Positions 30,040 through 42,974 of a DNA stretch of 64,000 bases are shown one piece after another. Under the pieces are notes generated by a model. That model was given only the letters and a program-made list of their open reading frames with translations. It had not been told where the DNA came from and ran no database searches. Source of the DNA: Bolinopsis microptera (taxonomy: Eukaryota > Ctenophora > Tentaculata > Lobata > Bolinopsidae); the NCBI RefSeq assembly GCF_026151205.1, contig NC_087081.1, forward strand, positions 17,541,859 through 17,605,858, written 5' to 3'. Position numbers and translations under genes: made by a program. Each line of letters begins with the position of its first letter. Position 1 is the stretch's first letter.

Positions 30040-32200
30040 TTTACAAAGCTAGACTGTTAGCTGACAAGATGACTGACCATCTGGGCCAGGGAATCGAAGC
30101 CAAATTAAGTCACTACCAGATGTGCTTTGCGTTTTCTGGCAAGATGCTATGTACAAATGTTCTTGAAAGATTCTACATTATCTAGCAAGCGTTCCTACTC
30201 GATTCAAAATGTTGTATACAAAAGTTTCTTCCACATGAGTCTTAATATGATGGCTAATAATTTCAGCTTGAACACTAATGTAGGAACATTAGACTCGAGA
30301 TATCAATGTCTGTTCTATGGGCAATCAGAAACACCACCACGTTTTTTCTTGAATTTCTTGGGCTGGGTTGCATCACTGGATGCGTTCGTAAGATCGCCAG
30401 TGGGGCTCCATTGCTGACATTTTAGCATTAAAAACGAGTTTTCCTAATGTTTTAGATTGTGGTACTGCTGATAGGAATAATAACCGGATTCAAGCTTTTT
30501 AAATTTGTTTCAATATCTCGGTTGGGTCAAAATTTACACCATTTGAAAAGCGTGCTGAAAATAACCTGCCTGCACATGCCCAGAAACTCAATTTCACTGA
30601 CATTTTTGGAGTCAGGCTGAGTGTTCCTTTTGTTTCAATGTTTTAACTTTTGAATGAATAGAACATGGATATACGCAATTCTTAGTACTGTTTAAGAAGA
30701 AAAAAAAACCATGATTTCGGTCAATTTTGATTTTTGGTAGCTAAAATTAGAATATTTTTCAAAAATAGGCCTTAAAATTTCATTCGCTGACCACATATGG
30801 GTGGTAAAGTTATAAATGGCCCCATATGGCCCGGGTTTAATTATGTTTTCTATGTTTTCCCTTAATTTTCTAGCAGAACCCAGAAGGATTTGGCTTCGGA
30901 AGCTTCGGAAAAAAATTATGACCCATTTTTGGTACGAGCCTGAGGCGTCAAAATAGCGCGAAAAAATGAAAAATGCTAGGATTATTTAAAATCTGATTTT
31001 TTTTCATTTTATTACATAGCTTTTTGGTGCACACTTCGATATTTTATGCTAATACCAGCAAAGTTCATTGGAATAAGCAATATTTGGATGGAAAAAAATA
31101 GTGCATATGTGCCAAAATAGCCAAAATCTGGCTCAATTTGAGATCGGAATAGGTATAATCAGGGGCAACTCTGATTTCATAGGATTTTTTCTTATGGTTT
31201 TTAGTCAATATTGCCTAGTTTTTATGGTTCTCCTTTCGAAATACCCTTAAACAATCACATCAGCATGACTGATGGGACCATTTCCATACGAAAAAAGCAG
31301 TAAAAATGGGACAGAAACCGCTTAAAATTCGATGAAAATCTTTAAACTGCTAGTCATAAAAAGATGCTTTTTTGTGTGACAGAAAGTGCCAAATTTTCGT
31401 AAAAATGATTTTTTGCCACAAAAAAGTAGTGAAAGTTGTCCAATTTCACTGAAATAGTATTAATTGGACGATTTATCCAAAATTGCACCACCAAGATGTG
31501 GCAGAGGCATAAAAGGGCAAAAAACACCAAATGTCAGCATGCCCTTTACGCTGAGCCCACTGTGATCGGTCAAGCTAATTACTTTGTATTTGTCAGGGAG
31601 CTCCTCATTACTGAGAATGGGAATTTTTCAGCCATGTCTTCGTTTAGAATAATGATTGTGAGGCTTATGTTTGTAGATATATCCATGGGAATTCTTGTAT
31701 ATTGGTCATATTTAGTGGTGGTGTTCTGATGCTAAATCGCGTGTATTTAGGGAAACCGATGGACATTATTGAAACACGGATGGATCAAAATTTGTCCAGG
31801 GTTCAGTAAGGATCAATTACAATATTACTTTCAGGGAATTATTAGCAGAGATAGAAAAAACCGACCACACCTAGACATGAACCCCAAGCCAGCTGCTGGT
31901 TATCTGAAAAGTATCTTTAAAAGGTCTGTTTCGGTGACCTGGTAGGTGACCGTTCGGTTTTTGTGTAGATAGCAATTTTACAGAAAATTGCAGCTAAGGC
32001 TGTCCAATGCCAGAGTGAAAAAAATTTGAATTATTCAAATGAACAGAGGTGTTGTGAAAGAACTGTTTATAAGCAGAAAAAAGAATGTGCATATACGTAA
32101 CTAAAGGAGAAGAGCTAAAATGAGTTAATAAATTTCAAACATCACTAGATCTCTAACAATAACAAATATCCTCGTACCAGACCGCAGGAGCCCTGGTAGT
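30040..32200. other. No gene seen
   Basis: A ~2.1-kb AT-rich stretch with no supported exon, RNA or clear TIR. The open frame at 31436-31729 lacks any family signature. Confidence 0.35.
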
Positions 32201-32249
32201 ACAAGACTGCCCGGTAGTACAAGACTACCAGGGCAATAGGATGAAACGA

Positions 32250-35200
32250 TTACCACCTCCACAACTGCCATCTAACTCAGACCATCACACCAGGACACGC
32301 AGATCTTTTACTCCAAACGGATTACATCCTCATATCTGGTGAGCCATGCCTGAATTCTTTGTTATATAGTAGTTGTTGAAAAGTATTAAGCGTCTTCAAA
32401 AGAAAATTTGCATCACTGTCCAAAAGAGTATGATTAGGGCTTACCCTACTTTGAATGCTTTAACTGTATTTGAATTCTCATGCTAAATGCGTCAAGTCAT
32501 CTCAAGCACAAATAATTAACGAAAATTTCTACTGTACAAACTGGTAACATTCTATCCCTATTAATTACCACAATTCCTTTTAAAGTACATGGTCGAACTC
32601 TGAAGGACCCTTGTATCAGAAAATCTCTGATATGCTAGAAAAACTGTAAAGTCTTATAACTTAAGGATTTAATATACTAAATGAAACCGCACTTTGAAAA
32701 ATAACTGCTCAACGATCTTTCAAAAACATTTGATGGTAATAAAACAAATTTTGACGCCTTTCACCCTGGAGGTAGACAGAATAGCGGAAAGTTCCAATTC
32801 ATTGAACTTGCTGAAACTATTGTTCAATAGACGAAGTAGTGTTTACCATGTAGAAGGGTTATAATCGTTTGTATCAAGATAAATATGTCAACAAAGTAAA
32901 GGATAAGTGGTTTGTAGCGTTATTCATAAAAGACACTCATAAATGGAGTCGTAAACGATTGACGTTAATCATGGTTTCAGAAAATCTAGAAATATTATAT
33001 TTGTAAGTACAAACATGATGAACCCCTCCTTGTAGGGTAGTGTATCGTCCCCAGTGAAAATTTCCACCGAAGCACTCAACGAACTTAAGAAGATTATTGA
33101 ACAATGTCCAAAGTATATGTCCACCTTATTGGCGAATTTTAACATGATTTACATGGGATGGAAAACACCAAGCATGTTCAGGACTTCGAAAACTTGATAT
33201 TTAGGCCTTGGTCTGTCACCTCTAATCTCCACCTACACGCACCACAAACCAGGATTGTAAGCAATCATGCATTGATAAACATACTCCACTACCACATAGA
33301 ACATTCTGTTTACTCTGGATCAATAGTACTTGCATTCAGCCATATCTCGCGGTATTCCACATATTCCAAGCCCCCTGTCTAGTATAATGAGGCCCACCAC
33401 GAGCAAACGTACACCAATATTACGATTATTGTGGGAAAACTAACGTTGATCTTTTGTTAAAGCACCTCGATAACGATTTGTTAATAGGCCACCAGGAATT
33501 TCACGACTTTGCTTCAGTATTTAATCAACAACTAGACAACGCAATGTAAACTAGAGAACCTAAGTGTTCTAAACGAACCGCTAGGAATAATCCGTGGATT
33601 ACGTAGGCCTATTTAACTCTGTAAATAGAAAACATGAGCTTTATTAAACTTAAGATAAAGGCAGGAAAAGGCATGTCTTAACCACTTCAACAACCCAACC
33701 AATCAGACTGTCTTTGTTATCACTGTACAAATAAAATAATGCGTCATCAGGAATTTAAAGCACACCGGAAGTTATTAAACCACCTCATTAATTGTGCAAA
33801 ACATAAGTATCAGGGGGAAAGATTGCTGAATGTATTGGTGACAGCAAGAAAAACTTGGAAGATAATTAACGAATTACGTTGGTAAGAAGAGACGTAAGAC
33901 GAAACCTAACTTTATTATTGATAATGAGCGTGGTAACCCAATCGTTAGTGTAATTGCAAATGAGTTCACAAGTACTTTGCTTCCATTGCATCTAATCTAA
34001 TGAAGTGTATTATCATGACTATTTAAGAATAAATGATTTAGCAACATTTACCGACTACCTCCCGAAATCCATCACATCCAGTATTGTTTTAAAAGACTGT
34101 GACAGTGCTGAAATGATAGAGGACCATAAAGAATTAAAAAATGTAAATCAAGCGACACACCAATTCATGTAATTAAGAGTCGTGTCAGTAATTGCACCGT
34201 TATTTAGTGAATATTTTCAATGATGCATGCAAGGAAGGCTATTTCCTGAAGAAACTTAAGACTGGGATGAATTAGGTACGGATTTACAAAAAGGAAGATG
34301 AAACGCTTTTTAGGAAAATTATTGACCCGTTTCGACACTACCTGTTTTGGGAAATACTAGAAAAATGATATATGCTAGGTTGTATAGTTTCTTTACCTCT
34401 AAGGAATAATTTCATGAAAGACCAATTTGGTTTTCAGAAATGGCATTCTTAGTCATGCTCTTAATGATTCTGTAGATATAAACAAAAATAAAAAAACATT
34501 ATGAATTGTTAACTAGCAAAAAGCAGTCGTACTAGGTGTCTCGTAGATCTTTCTAAGCCTTTGATACCTAGGACCACTCTAAGCTAATACAAATTATCCG
34601 AGGAAATGCTCTAAATCTGATTCTCTAGTTATTGATCTAAAGAAAAAAATTTGTATGGACGTCTTGATGTAAATAGTGATGAATTACCTGTAGAATGTGG
34701 AGTCCACAGGAGTGTGCTCAGTGACCTTACTGCTTCATACTGTACATAAAATGATATTTGTAATATACAAGGTCTAGCGTAAATTTGTTTATTGCTGACG
34801 ACCACTAATTATAATTTGTTGCAGCCGACTCAAGGATTAAGGTATATTACATGGCCTAACAAAAATACTGAGGCTGTTAATAAGTACATGATAGTAAACC
34901 CTATACATAGTAATGGTAAAAAAGTGCTGTTACATGTCTTCCTCTCCAAATTAAACGTAACAATAATGATTTGACGCCGATATAGATAGCTTTTACTATC
35001 ATGAATAACAAGGTATCGTGCGGGTTAGTCAAAAACTAATTCCTTGGAGTAATATTGATGGTACAATTAACTGTTGGAAACCACACATACAATCTCCTTA
35101 ACAAAAAGAACTAAGCAGTGCTTGTGACGTATCACCGTATAGAAATGCTTACCAGTAATCATCCTATAAACAAATTTTACCATTCTCTTTTGAATCACAT

Positions 35201-35480
35201 CTCGGTTTTTTTTTGCTATTTCTGTGTGGGGATGGATTCCTAATATCAGTTTAAAACCATATTTATTACTCAGAAGAAAATGTATAAAGAATTACTATTG
35301 GAGACCTTAAAAGGTATTGTAAGACAAAAATTCAAAACATTGTGTAGATGTTAGACCGTTCGGCTCCCAAACGTTTGGGTTGCCGAATTTTTATGTTAAG
35401 GAGTCTACCAACCTCTATTTGCAAAAACATAAAATTACTAGCTGTAGAGAACCTATATAGGATACGTTGCCTATGGAATT
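32250..35480 (+). pseudogene. Heavily decayed LINE ORF2, plus strand
   Basis: Short recognisable blocks occur in plus-strand order with frames changing throughout: KKIIEQCPKYMSTLLANFNM near 33090-33145 (endonuclease GDFN block), LPVLGKILEKMIYARLYSF near 34340-34390, KDQFGFQKWHS near 34420, VDLSKPLIP near 34545 (motif A), VECGVHRSVLSDL near 34690 (motif B, VPQGSVLGPL equivalent) and LFIADDH near 34790 (motif C, ADD). All are eroded, so this is an old copy. Exact termini cannot be placed. Confidence 0.6.
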
Positions 35481-35484
35481 CTAA

Positions 35485-36590
35485 TTATATAAGAGTACAA
35501 TGTAATTAATTAAATAATTAAGACAAGTGTACCAATTTATTATTAAGACAAGAGTACCAATTTCAATGTTCTCTTTGATCATCCATATCTCATAGGAAAG
35601 ACGAAATATGTTAATCACACCTTCTCCAACTAAACAATTCATCTATAAGATCCAGGCGTGGATGTGGATTGGATTTATGTAAAATGGCTCCTTTAATTTT
35701 TAATTCCTCTTGTTTTCGTGTTAAGAATAGAAATTACAAAAAGTCATGATGAATGCCCCATAAAACAGGTTATGGGCCTGAGATATGGATGACAAAATTT
35801 CACTGAATTCTAAGTTAAACACAATATTAATCCAGGTTTCGGGCGGCTCGCGCTGCCGCCAAAAAATTAATATTCACTCCCGGGGGGGACACTTATCATG
35901 CATATCCTTCTTTATTTTCAGCAGTAGTATGTTAGTGGCATTACAAGGCGCGGCTAGCATTTTACCGCCATTCTAGTTTTCACTGATTTCACGCAGAATG
36001 GAAACTAATAAATCAATGAAAACTAATAAATCACGGTTGTAGCTTCATTTTACAAAGTCAAATATTTAAAACAATTAAAATTGTATAGTGCTCAATTTGT
36101 AAATGACTAGTTGATCTTTTGCTATTGGAAAGTTTGTCAAGGTCTGGCAGCTAAGCTGGGCAGGAATGCACGGGCTTAGGGGCTTTTGTGCACTCCAGCA
36201 GATACACTAGATCGGTAGATTTTGGAACTAGAGGACTGGAAAAACTAAAATTGTTTTTGATGGAGGCAGAGGCATGGTTTTTGAGAGGTGACGGCTATAA
36301 TAGCTCTTGTGGTACAAACTGGCCTTTACTTTCATAGGATTGAAGTTTTAGTTTTTGGACAGGAGAAGGCATTGTAAGAGAATGTGTCTTTGTTTTACAG
36401 GCAGAATATAACGCAATTGTTTGGTTATATATGTATCAATATCTAGATCTTTCGTTTATCAATTTTTCATAATATGGGTTTAAATTTTTAATAGGGAGGG
36501 AATTTCATCAACTTTATTAAGTACCTATCAAAAAATAATCTTATATCAAAAGGAATATATTTAAAAATCATATTCCTAAGTCTAATAATA
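35485..36590. other. No gene seen
   Basis: AT-rich sequence downstream of the KH exon in the minus direction, hence part of that gene's first intron if the gene continues. No further KH exon is recognisable. Confidence 0.35.
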
Positions 36591-36619
36591 AATTGTTAAA
36601 AAAACACTTTCTCACGTAC

Positions 36620-36907
36620 CCTGCGCTTATCCTGAACAAACTGAATTACCTTCATTTGGCCTTCTAATTCTCCTGATATTGCTATAACTCGTTCATCAGT
36701 TTTAGGAAACCTAGCAGCTCCTTTAGAGACCTGAATGTTAGTACCGCTTTCCTGCTTGATTTGATCAATAGCTGCTCCTTTGGTTCCTATCACAGCACCT
36801 GTGCAATAGTAAGGACACAATATCTTGATAACTTTTCCAGTGCGGCGCTCCTTCCTAGGAAATTGTTGACCATCATCATCGTAGCTCCGTTTACGATCGT
36901 CCGACAT
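36620..36907 (-). CDS. First coding exon of a NOVA/PCBP-like KH-domain RNA-binding protein
   Basis: ATG at 36907 in a good context (TCAGCCATGTC) opens a 96-codon exon that ends at AGG|GTACGTGAG (36620), a strong 5' splice site, in phase 0. Residues 1-24 are basic and acidic (MSDDRKRSYDDDGQQFPRKE). From ~24 a KH type I domain follows: VIKILCPYYCTGAVIGTKGA holds the GxxG loop (I-G-T-K-G), then AIDQIKQESGTNIQVSK, ERVIAISGE and MKVIQFVQDKRR. The pattern 'TG.VIG..G..I..I..ESG..I..SK....P.T.ERV..I.G' is closest to KH1 of NOVA-type splicing regulators; PCBP or hnRNP K relatives are alternatives. KH proteins bind short single-stranded RNA. Following exons were not found in the window, so either intron 1 is long or the copy is partial. 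A 1.6-kb TIR element sits ~490 bp upstream. Confidence 0.75.
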
Positions 36908-37397
36908 GGCTGAAGGATTGTCTATTATGCAACAATAGATTTGATATGGATAAATTTAAAACGAACAAATGACTCAAATAACTTCCTAAGAAAAGCATCC
37001 GTTAAGATGCACTTGAGAGTTCTTTACTATTTTTGATCTAAAGCATAGCTTTAAGGAATCAACATTCATGATTTATCATCTGCAGTTTTGTGATTAAGGT
37101 AAACTGTAAAGTGTAGTATAGCAATGCAATATATGGTTTACAGTGCAATGTTGAAGAGTACCCTAATATTCTAAACAGTGGCGTAATGTTGCATGTTGGC
37201 ACAATTCCTGAAACATCTCGCTGAAAAGATCAGCCTTAAGGCCTCAGGGAGGGTTCAAGGTCTTACCAGTTGGCAGACCACCTACTACCTGATGCTCGCG
37301 CACCACCCCTAGCCCTCCATAGAGCCTGGTTTGACGTAAAATTGAGGGTAACCATTACCAATTTATTCAGTTAACCTTGCAAATAACCGGTTCTTAA

Positions 37398-39006
37398 AGG
37401 ATGAGGGGACCTTAGAAAAAGTTTTTTTCTCGTGCAAATCCTTTTATTACATTAATCGTATAAACCACTTTAGTAAAATCCGCAAAGTTGTATTTCATTC
37501 GCGCGCCGCGATATCCAGCCAAAACAATTTGAACCTGTGACGTCAATTATGTGAGTTGCTCTGATCCGCGCATATAGAAATACAGGTAAAATGAGCGTGC
37601 GGGCTGACTAAATTACTAATTAAGAATACATAAACAATTTACGATACTAACGAGCCTATAACCAATGGAGAGGAGACTTTTTATGACCGGTTGAAAAAAG
37701 AATTATCACCCTACGATAACCATGAGCCGAGATACACCTGAAATAAGATTGAAGTCACACAGAAAGGCATGTAAATTATGTATATTTATAGCTCCCAACG
37801 TAACACCTAGCAACTCCCTGTATCGTACCACAGTTGATATATCAACATGTCATATCAACACAACACGGTCCTAATAAAAATGGATCGGGTAGGTATGAAA
37901 TGCATGTCTTCATTCCAGTTGGACAAGCACCAAGCACCAAGCTTTTAAGTTCTAACTCACTATGTGGCACTATTTATAACGTAAGCAAGATTTGCAACTA
38001 TTACACCAAGCAATATTATACCAAGCATAGCAGACAAACACATCCACATTCGTTACGCTTTACACTCAAGTCACAGCAAACTAAAACGGTAAATTATAAA
38101 TGAGTGTACAACTAAAGGCCGGTACACGCAGTGTAAAACCGCACGTGCGCACTCAGATAGGACTAGAGGCGCCAAGGGCCAGCTAGTAAAATGTATTCTA
38201 CTACATCATACATTCAATCGATTTTTAGATCTTCTGTTGAACGGACTGGGTAAAGGACGGCGCTTCAGACTACCACAGTGTGTGGTGAGAGTTATCCGCA
38301 GAATGTACCCCAGCAAGTCAGGCAAATATGTCGGATTTAAATCACTAAACGAACAAGTTTCGGAAAAGCTAAACATATATTAAGTGGGTCGGTCAACATA
38401 TCTTCTATTTCATATGTATTGTGCTCTGACAATTGCAACACTTGATTTGATTGTGCTCTGCCGATTGCAACACTTGATTTTATATTGTTCGTCGCACATT
38501 TCATATAAAAATACATTTCTTTATTCTTGTATAAAGAAATATGCCGATTTTTAATTGTGTCCATATCGGGTTTCAAACAAGTCAAAACAAAATAGCAGTT
38601 TGTGGTTTAGTTAGCGGATGCTACTTATCTTAGCTATTTATAAATAGAAATACTTACTACAACTACAAGAAAGCCTTTCTGAGTTACATTTAACTATCAA
38701 AGAGAATTATTCGTAACTTAGACTAATTTAGTGCAACCAAAGATACCGCTCTCGCAAACGCCAAAGGTAACACAACGTAATTAAAACAGAACAGGACAAA
38801 ATGTTGACACTAGCGAAGGGTGCGCGCGCACGTTGGTCTTACACATAATTGACGTCACAGCCCAAAATTGCTATCAGCCAATAGGAGCGCGGCGTGATAT
38901 TGCACGAATTATCGATTACACAGTCCGGCGTATTTTTTGATTCTACACACTTTCACAGGACTTAAACGCGAATATTTGGAAGTAAATTCTAAGGTCCCCT
39001 CATCCT
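37398..39006. mobile_element. 1.6-kb TIR element with TTAA target (piggyBac-like, non-autonomous)
   Basis: The termini are AGGATGAGGGGACCTTAGAA and its exact inverse, flanked by TTAA on both sides (37394-37397 and 39007-39010). Subterminal words are also inverted (TGTGACGTCAATTATGTG at 37536 and its complement near 38850). No transposase frame is visible. TTAA duplication is typical of piggyBac. It ends ~490 bp upstream of the KH exon start and so may contribute to that promoter. Confidence 0.75.
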
Positions 39007-39009
39007 TTA

Positions 39010-39690
39010 ACATTTTGTTGCTCCCAATAAACTTATCCATGGGTATCAATTGGCCATCCAACGTCAATAGAACTATAGAACTGTTATATGCCCTTAATTT
39101 GTTGAAAAATAGAGGTTAACATATATTCTTAAAAATCAGTCTTTTAGCTCCCCTGAGACCACCTTCAATTAATTAATTAATTCAAAACCTCATATCTCAG
39201 CTTTGGAGCAAAGAATCAAAAATTGCTGCATTGAGGAATAATGTTGCCAGTTAAAGGTCCCATGTCATAAACTGTAAAAGATAGATTTTATACAAAATGT
39301 CATAAATTAAAGTTTTTTCGGTCAGGACAAAAGCCCCTGTGGCCCCTGTGGACTTAAGAAAGGCCAAAGATTAGATTAGATTAGGTTGAGAATAATGACA
39401 TAAACATCATCACTAGTTTTAAACATTCTTTCTGATTTCCTCATTATCAGAACTGTGAACATTTCACAGCCTTCGTCATTAAAAAACAAACAAATTCTAT
39501 AACCAAAATAATTGTCATAATTTATTTACATATAAAAAAGTGGACAAAAAATGTGAGTACAATGACAGAGTCCCTAATGTGGAGAAGGCTACCTTCTCTC
39601 CGTTCCTCACACACTCAAATTACCTAATTGAACAAATAGACAAGATGGTGTAGACATCAGCCAGAGGTCGTTTTAAATAAAGCGATACAG
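39010..39690. other. No gene seen
   Basis: AT-rich sequence between the TTAA element and a LINE tail, without supported features. Confidence 0.35.
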
Positions 39691-40015
39691 TAAAAATTAA
39701 ACATTCTGCCATATAGACGACAACTCCATCTGTCAAATTATATGTTTAGAATCATCCATGACAATTGTCCTACAAACTTTATGAACAAATTTAGTTACAT
39801 ATCAGGAGGTAGTAGGAGCGGCGAAAGCTGCAACCTATATGTTGATAGATCAACATCACATAAAAACTTTCAATACTTGGGGGCAAAATGTTGGAATAAT
39901 GTTCCAACAGATCTACGAAATCTGCCCGATGTTAAAAGCTTTAGTGATTCGTATAAGAAACAGCTACTCTCATCAAAAAAAAAAAAAAAAAGGAACGATG
40001 TACACGTGATCTGAG
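39690..40015 (+). pseudogene. 5'-truncated LINE 3' end with A tract
   Basis: The plus-strand frame reads NKFSYISGGSRSGESCNLYV, KNFQYLGAKCWNNVPTDLRN and SFSDSYKKQLL, followed by a run of 17 A near 39976. The pattern 'F.Y.GA..WN.LP..LR.......F...YK..LL' is the C terminus of CR1/L2/Jockey-like ORF2. It is a typical truncated insertion. Confidence 0.75.
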
Positions 40016-40291
40016 ATACCAATATCTCAATATCAAAAGGATAGTGTCTAGAAACATTCATAGTCCATGGTGGCAGGTATCAAGTTAAACGAAGTTACAC
40101 TGACCGGCAATGTATACGATTGCCGTCTCCCTCTCTCACCCCTGACTGCTATCAGGGCTACTCTCATCTGTAACAACAGACCCTAATTATACCGTCGACA
40201 ATTCATATGAAAATTTTACACTGCAATCATAGTCGACGATAACTAAGTATCTTCTAATTCTTTTAAATCTGAGGCATATATATATTTTAAC

Positions 40292-40660
40292 GGCCAGGTA
40301 GCGCAGTTGGTTAGAACGCCTGTCTTACAATCGTTAGGTTGCGAGTTCGAAACCCACTGACTGCCTGGTCGTGGGGTGAGCGTCGTCGACGTTCAGCTAA
40401 GGATCATGAGTGGTCTATGCAGCCCCCCGGTCTACTCAGCCTATTTCTATTCGAATACTCGAGAAATCGGGTGTGAGGGTTAAATGAGGAGCTGCACATT
40501 GCAGCAAAGTCTCGGACGAAGAAAGTATGGTACACACTACCTTAACCGTCACTGGCCAAAAAGATCCTTCGGCTTCCTGTAATTGGCTGGTTGCACTTGT
40601 GTAACATTGTGGCTGTTGGAATACACCGAAGTAAAATAAGTGTCTAGATAAAAAAAAAAT
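40292..40660 (+). mobile_element. tRNA-derived SINE, copy 2
   Basis: The head (TAGCGCAGTTGGTTAGAAC; TCTTACAAT loop; GGTTGCGAGTTCGAAACCC) and the body are the same as the copy at 998, and it ends with AAGTGTCTAGAT and A-rich sequence. It lacks the 102-bp insertion and so shows the empty site (TCTCGGACGAAGAAAGTATG). The body word GAGGGTTAAATGAGGAG is shared with the different SINE at 19286. Confidence 0.85.
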
Positions 40661-40819
40661 AATTGATGTATCGAAAGGATATTCCCTTTTTTACCACCTT
40701 ACCATTCTGATTGATTTTTCACATGACTGACATGTTTTAACTGGAGAAGGGGTTCGCACAGTGGTAGTTTTATAGACCACATTTAATTTATTAACTTATT
40801 ATACTTAGTATTTATTTTT

Positions 40820-42035
40820 GGTGACTGTATCACCCAGTTTTAACATTTGATAATTGTACAGTTTATTGACGACACATTGACTGAATGTTATTTTATATTC
40901 TAATCTATATTCTAGATATTTTATTTATTTTTCAACAGACGACAACTTCCTGTTTTTCTCTTCTATATTAGTTACTCATATCTCTTGTACAGACTGTTTT
41001 ACAAGGACATTGACAGATGATACTCACATTAGGCATTCATTATTGCATCTAAATTATTTCACTTGCATTAGGTTTAGAATTTTATTCTCTGGTTAACAGA
41101 TTTCAAATGTTTAATTAATTTGTAGTATGACAGTAAGGTATATAAGAAGTTATTTAATTTTGCTTGGGCTATTATATTGACTATTGAGGTTTAATGATGA
41201 TATGGAATTTGAATTTTATATAAATTTACACTATGTGGTTGGGGCATTTTGCATAGTAAATATGGTTACTACTCCTATATATCATATTATTTGATTGGTA
41301 TTCGATTTCTGATTATTTCCCTAGGAATATGATTATTATATCTCAATTTGGCTTTAGGTAGGGTGCCCCGCTAAAAGAACTGGATTCTTCCAGGAAGCAT
41401 CCCGTGCACAGAGCTTGGTCTACATATATATTAAATTATTAACCATTCATTCTGTATGTGCACGAAAATTTATTTCAATCAATCAATAAATTTTCGTGCA
41501 CATACAGAATGAATGGTTAATAATTTAATATATATGTAGACCAAGCTCTGTGCACGGGATGCTTCCTGGAAGAATCCAGTTCTTTTAGCGGGGCACCCTA
41601 CCCAAAGCCAAATTGAGATATAATAATCATATTCCTAGGAAAATTATCAGAAATCGAATACCAATGAAATAATATGATATATAGGAGTAGTAACCATATT
41701 TACTATGCAAAATGCCCCAACCACATAGTGTAAATTTATATAATATTCAAATTCCATATCATTACCTTACTGTCATACTACAAATTAATTAAACATTTGA
41801 AATCTGTTAACCAGAGAATAAATTTCTAAACCTAATGCAAGTGAAATAATTTAGATGCAATAATGAATGCCTAATATGAGTATCATCTGTCAATGTCCTT
41901 GTAGAACAGTCTGTACAAGAGATATGAGTAACTAATATAGAAGAAAAAAAAACAGGAAGTTGTCGTCTGTTGGAAAATAAATAAAATATCTAGTATATAA
42001 ATTAGAATATAAAATAACATTCGGTCAATGTATTT
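40820..42035. repeat. 1.2-kb palindrome of two R650 copies, head to head
   Basis: The left arm (40820-41470) is the reverse complement of the right arm (~41486-42035). They meet at a ~16-bp centre (TTCAATCAATCAATAAA). The third copy, at 6345-7005, is single. The right arm lacks ~80 bp present in the left arm after TTCCATATCAT. A symmetrical near-identical palindrome of this size would tend to form a cruciform. Confidence 0.8.
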
Positions 42036-42039
42036 CAAT

Positions 42040-42960
42040 CAATATAGATGAAACACTTTCCATAATAATTTACTGGGCCGCGCTCAGCCTGTCATTCTGC
42101 CGAATCTCTATTCATATGTTTATGAACATGATAGGGATGATAGCCTGAGGTCCCCAGGTAAATAATAATATGTTACATTTTAAATGAACGCTCACGTCAC
42201 TGCAACAAGCACTCTTTAAACTTGTAAGATGCAGGAGTGTTGATCAGGTTTAGGTCCGAAACACACTTCACATAGCCATGTGCCTACGCGTACTGCGTGA
42301 CGCGCTTGTTTCACAAGTAGGATAGGCACATACAGATCAGCACACATAAGATGGTACGTGTGCGCGCGCGCAGTGCCGACAATTGCGTCGTATTTAACCC
42401 CGGGTGCACGTACATCGTGTGCGATTATTTATACTTATCGAAGGCTATAAATGCCTCTTGTTTATTTTAATTTGGTATTGTTCACTTTTAGACGATAAAA
42501 TACAGGAATTGCGGTATAATAATACGAATAATTAAGATTGTACGATCAAAATACATCACGAAACAGTATCAACTACCTCGCTACTTATCAACTTATACTA
42601 TGTACTATGCGACAAAGATACACAATGCAATATTTATATACTTATAGAATAAACGAAACACAGTATTCAGTATTTACTAGTACTACCCCGCTACTAGTAG
42701 TAGTACTACAACTTAATGCGACAAAGGTCAAAGATATTGTATAAAATATAACTAAATAAACAATACGGTGCCCATGCCTGAGCTTTATAAAACTGGAAAC
42801 ACTTCTCAGATTAATTATTTTGCTTCTCAAAAACAATTACAAACTAACAATTTTCGACGTTAAACAGCTACATTAAACATTAACATTACACTTCACAATC
42901 CGAAAGAAAGGGGCTCGTCGCTGCAGGCCTGACTTTGACTTGATCCTGAAAAAGTACATG
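42040..42960. other. No gene seen; contains a dispersed-repeat fragment
   Basis: 42080-42170 (GCCGCGCTCAGCCTGTCATT ... CCTGAGGTCCCCAGG) recurs in reverse at 57160-57245. The rest is AT-rich without coding support. Confidence 0.4.
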
Positions 42961-42974
42961 TCATTTAGGTACCG

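Noticed and set aside
40292-40370. tRNA gene
   Set aside because: Same SINE head as at 998; acceptor-stem pairing is not maintained.
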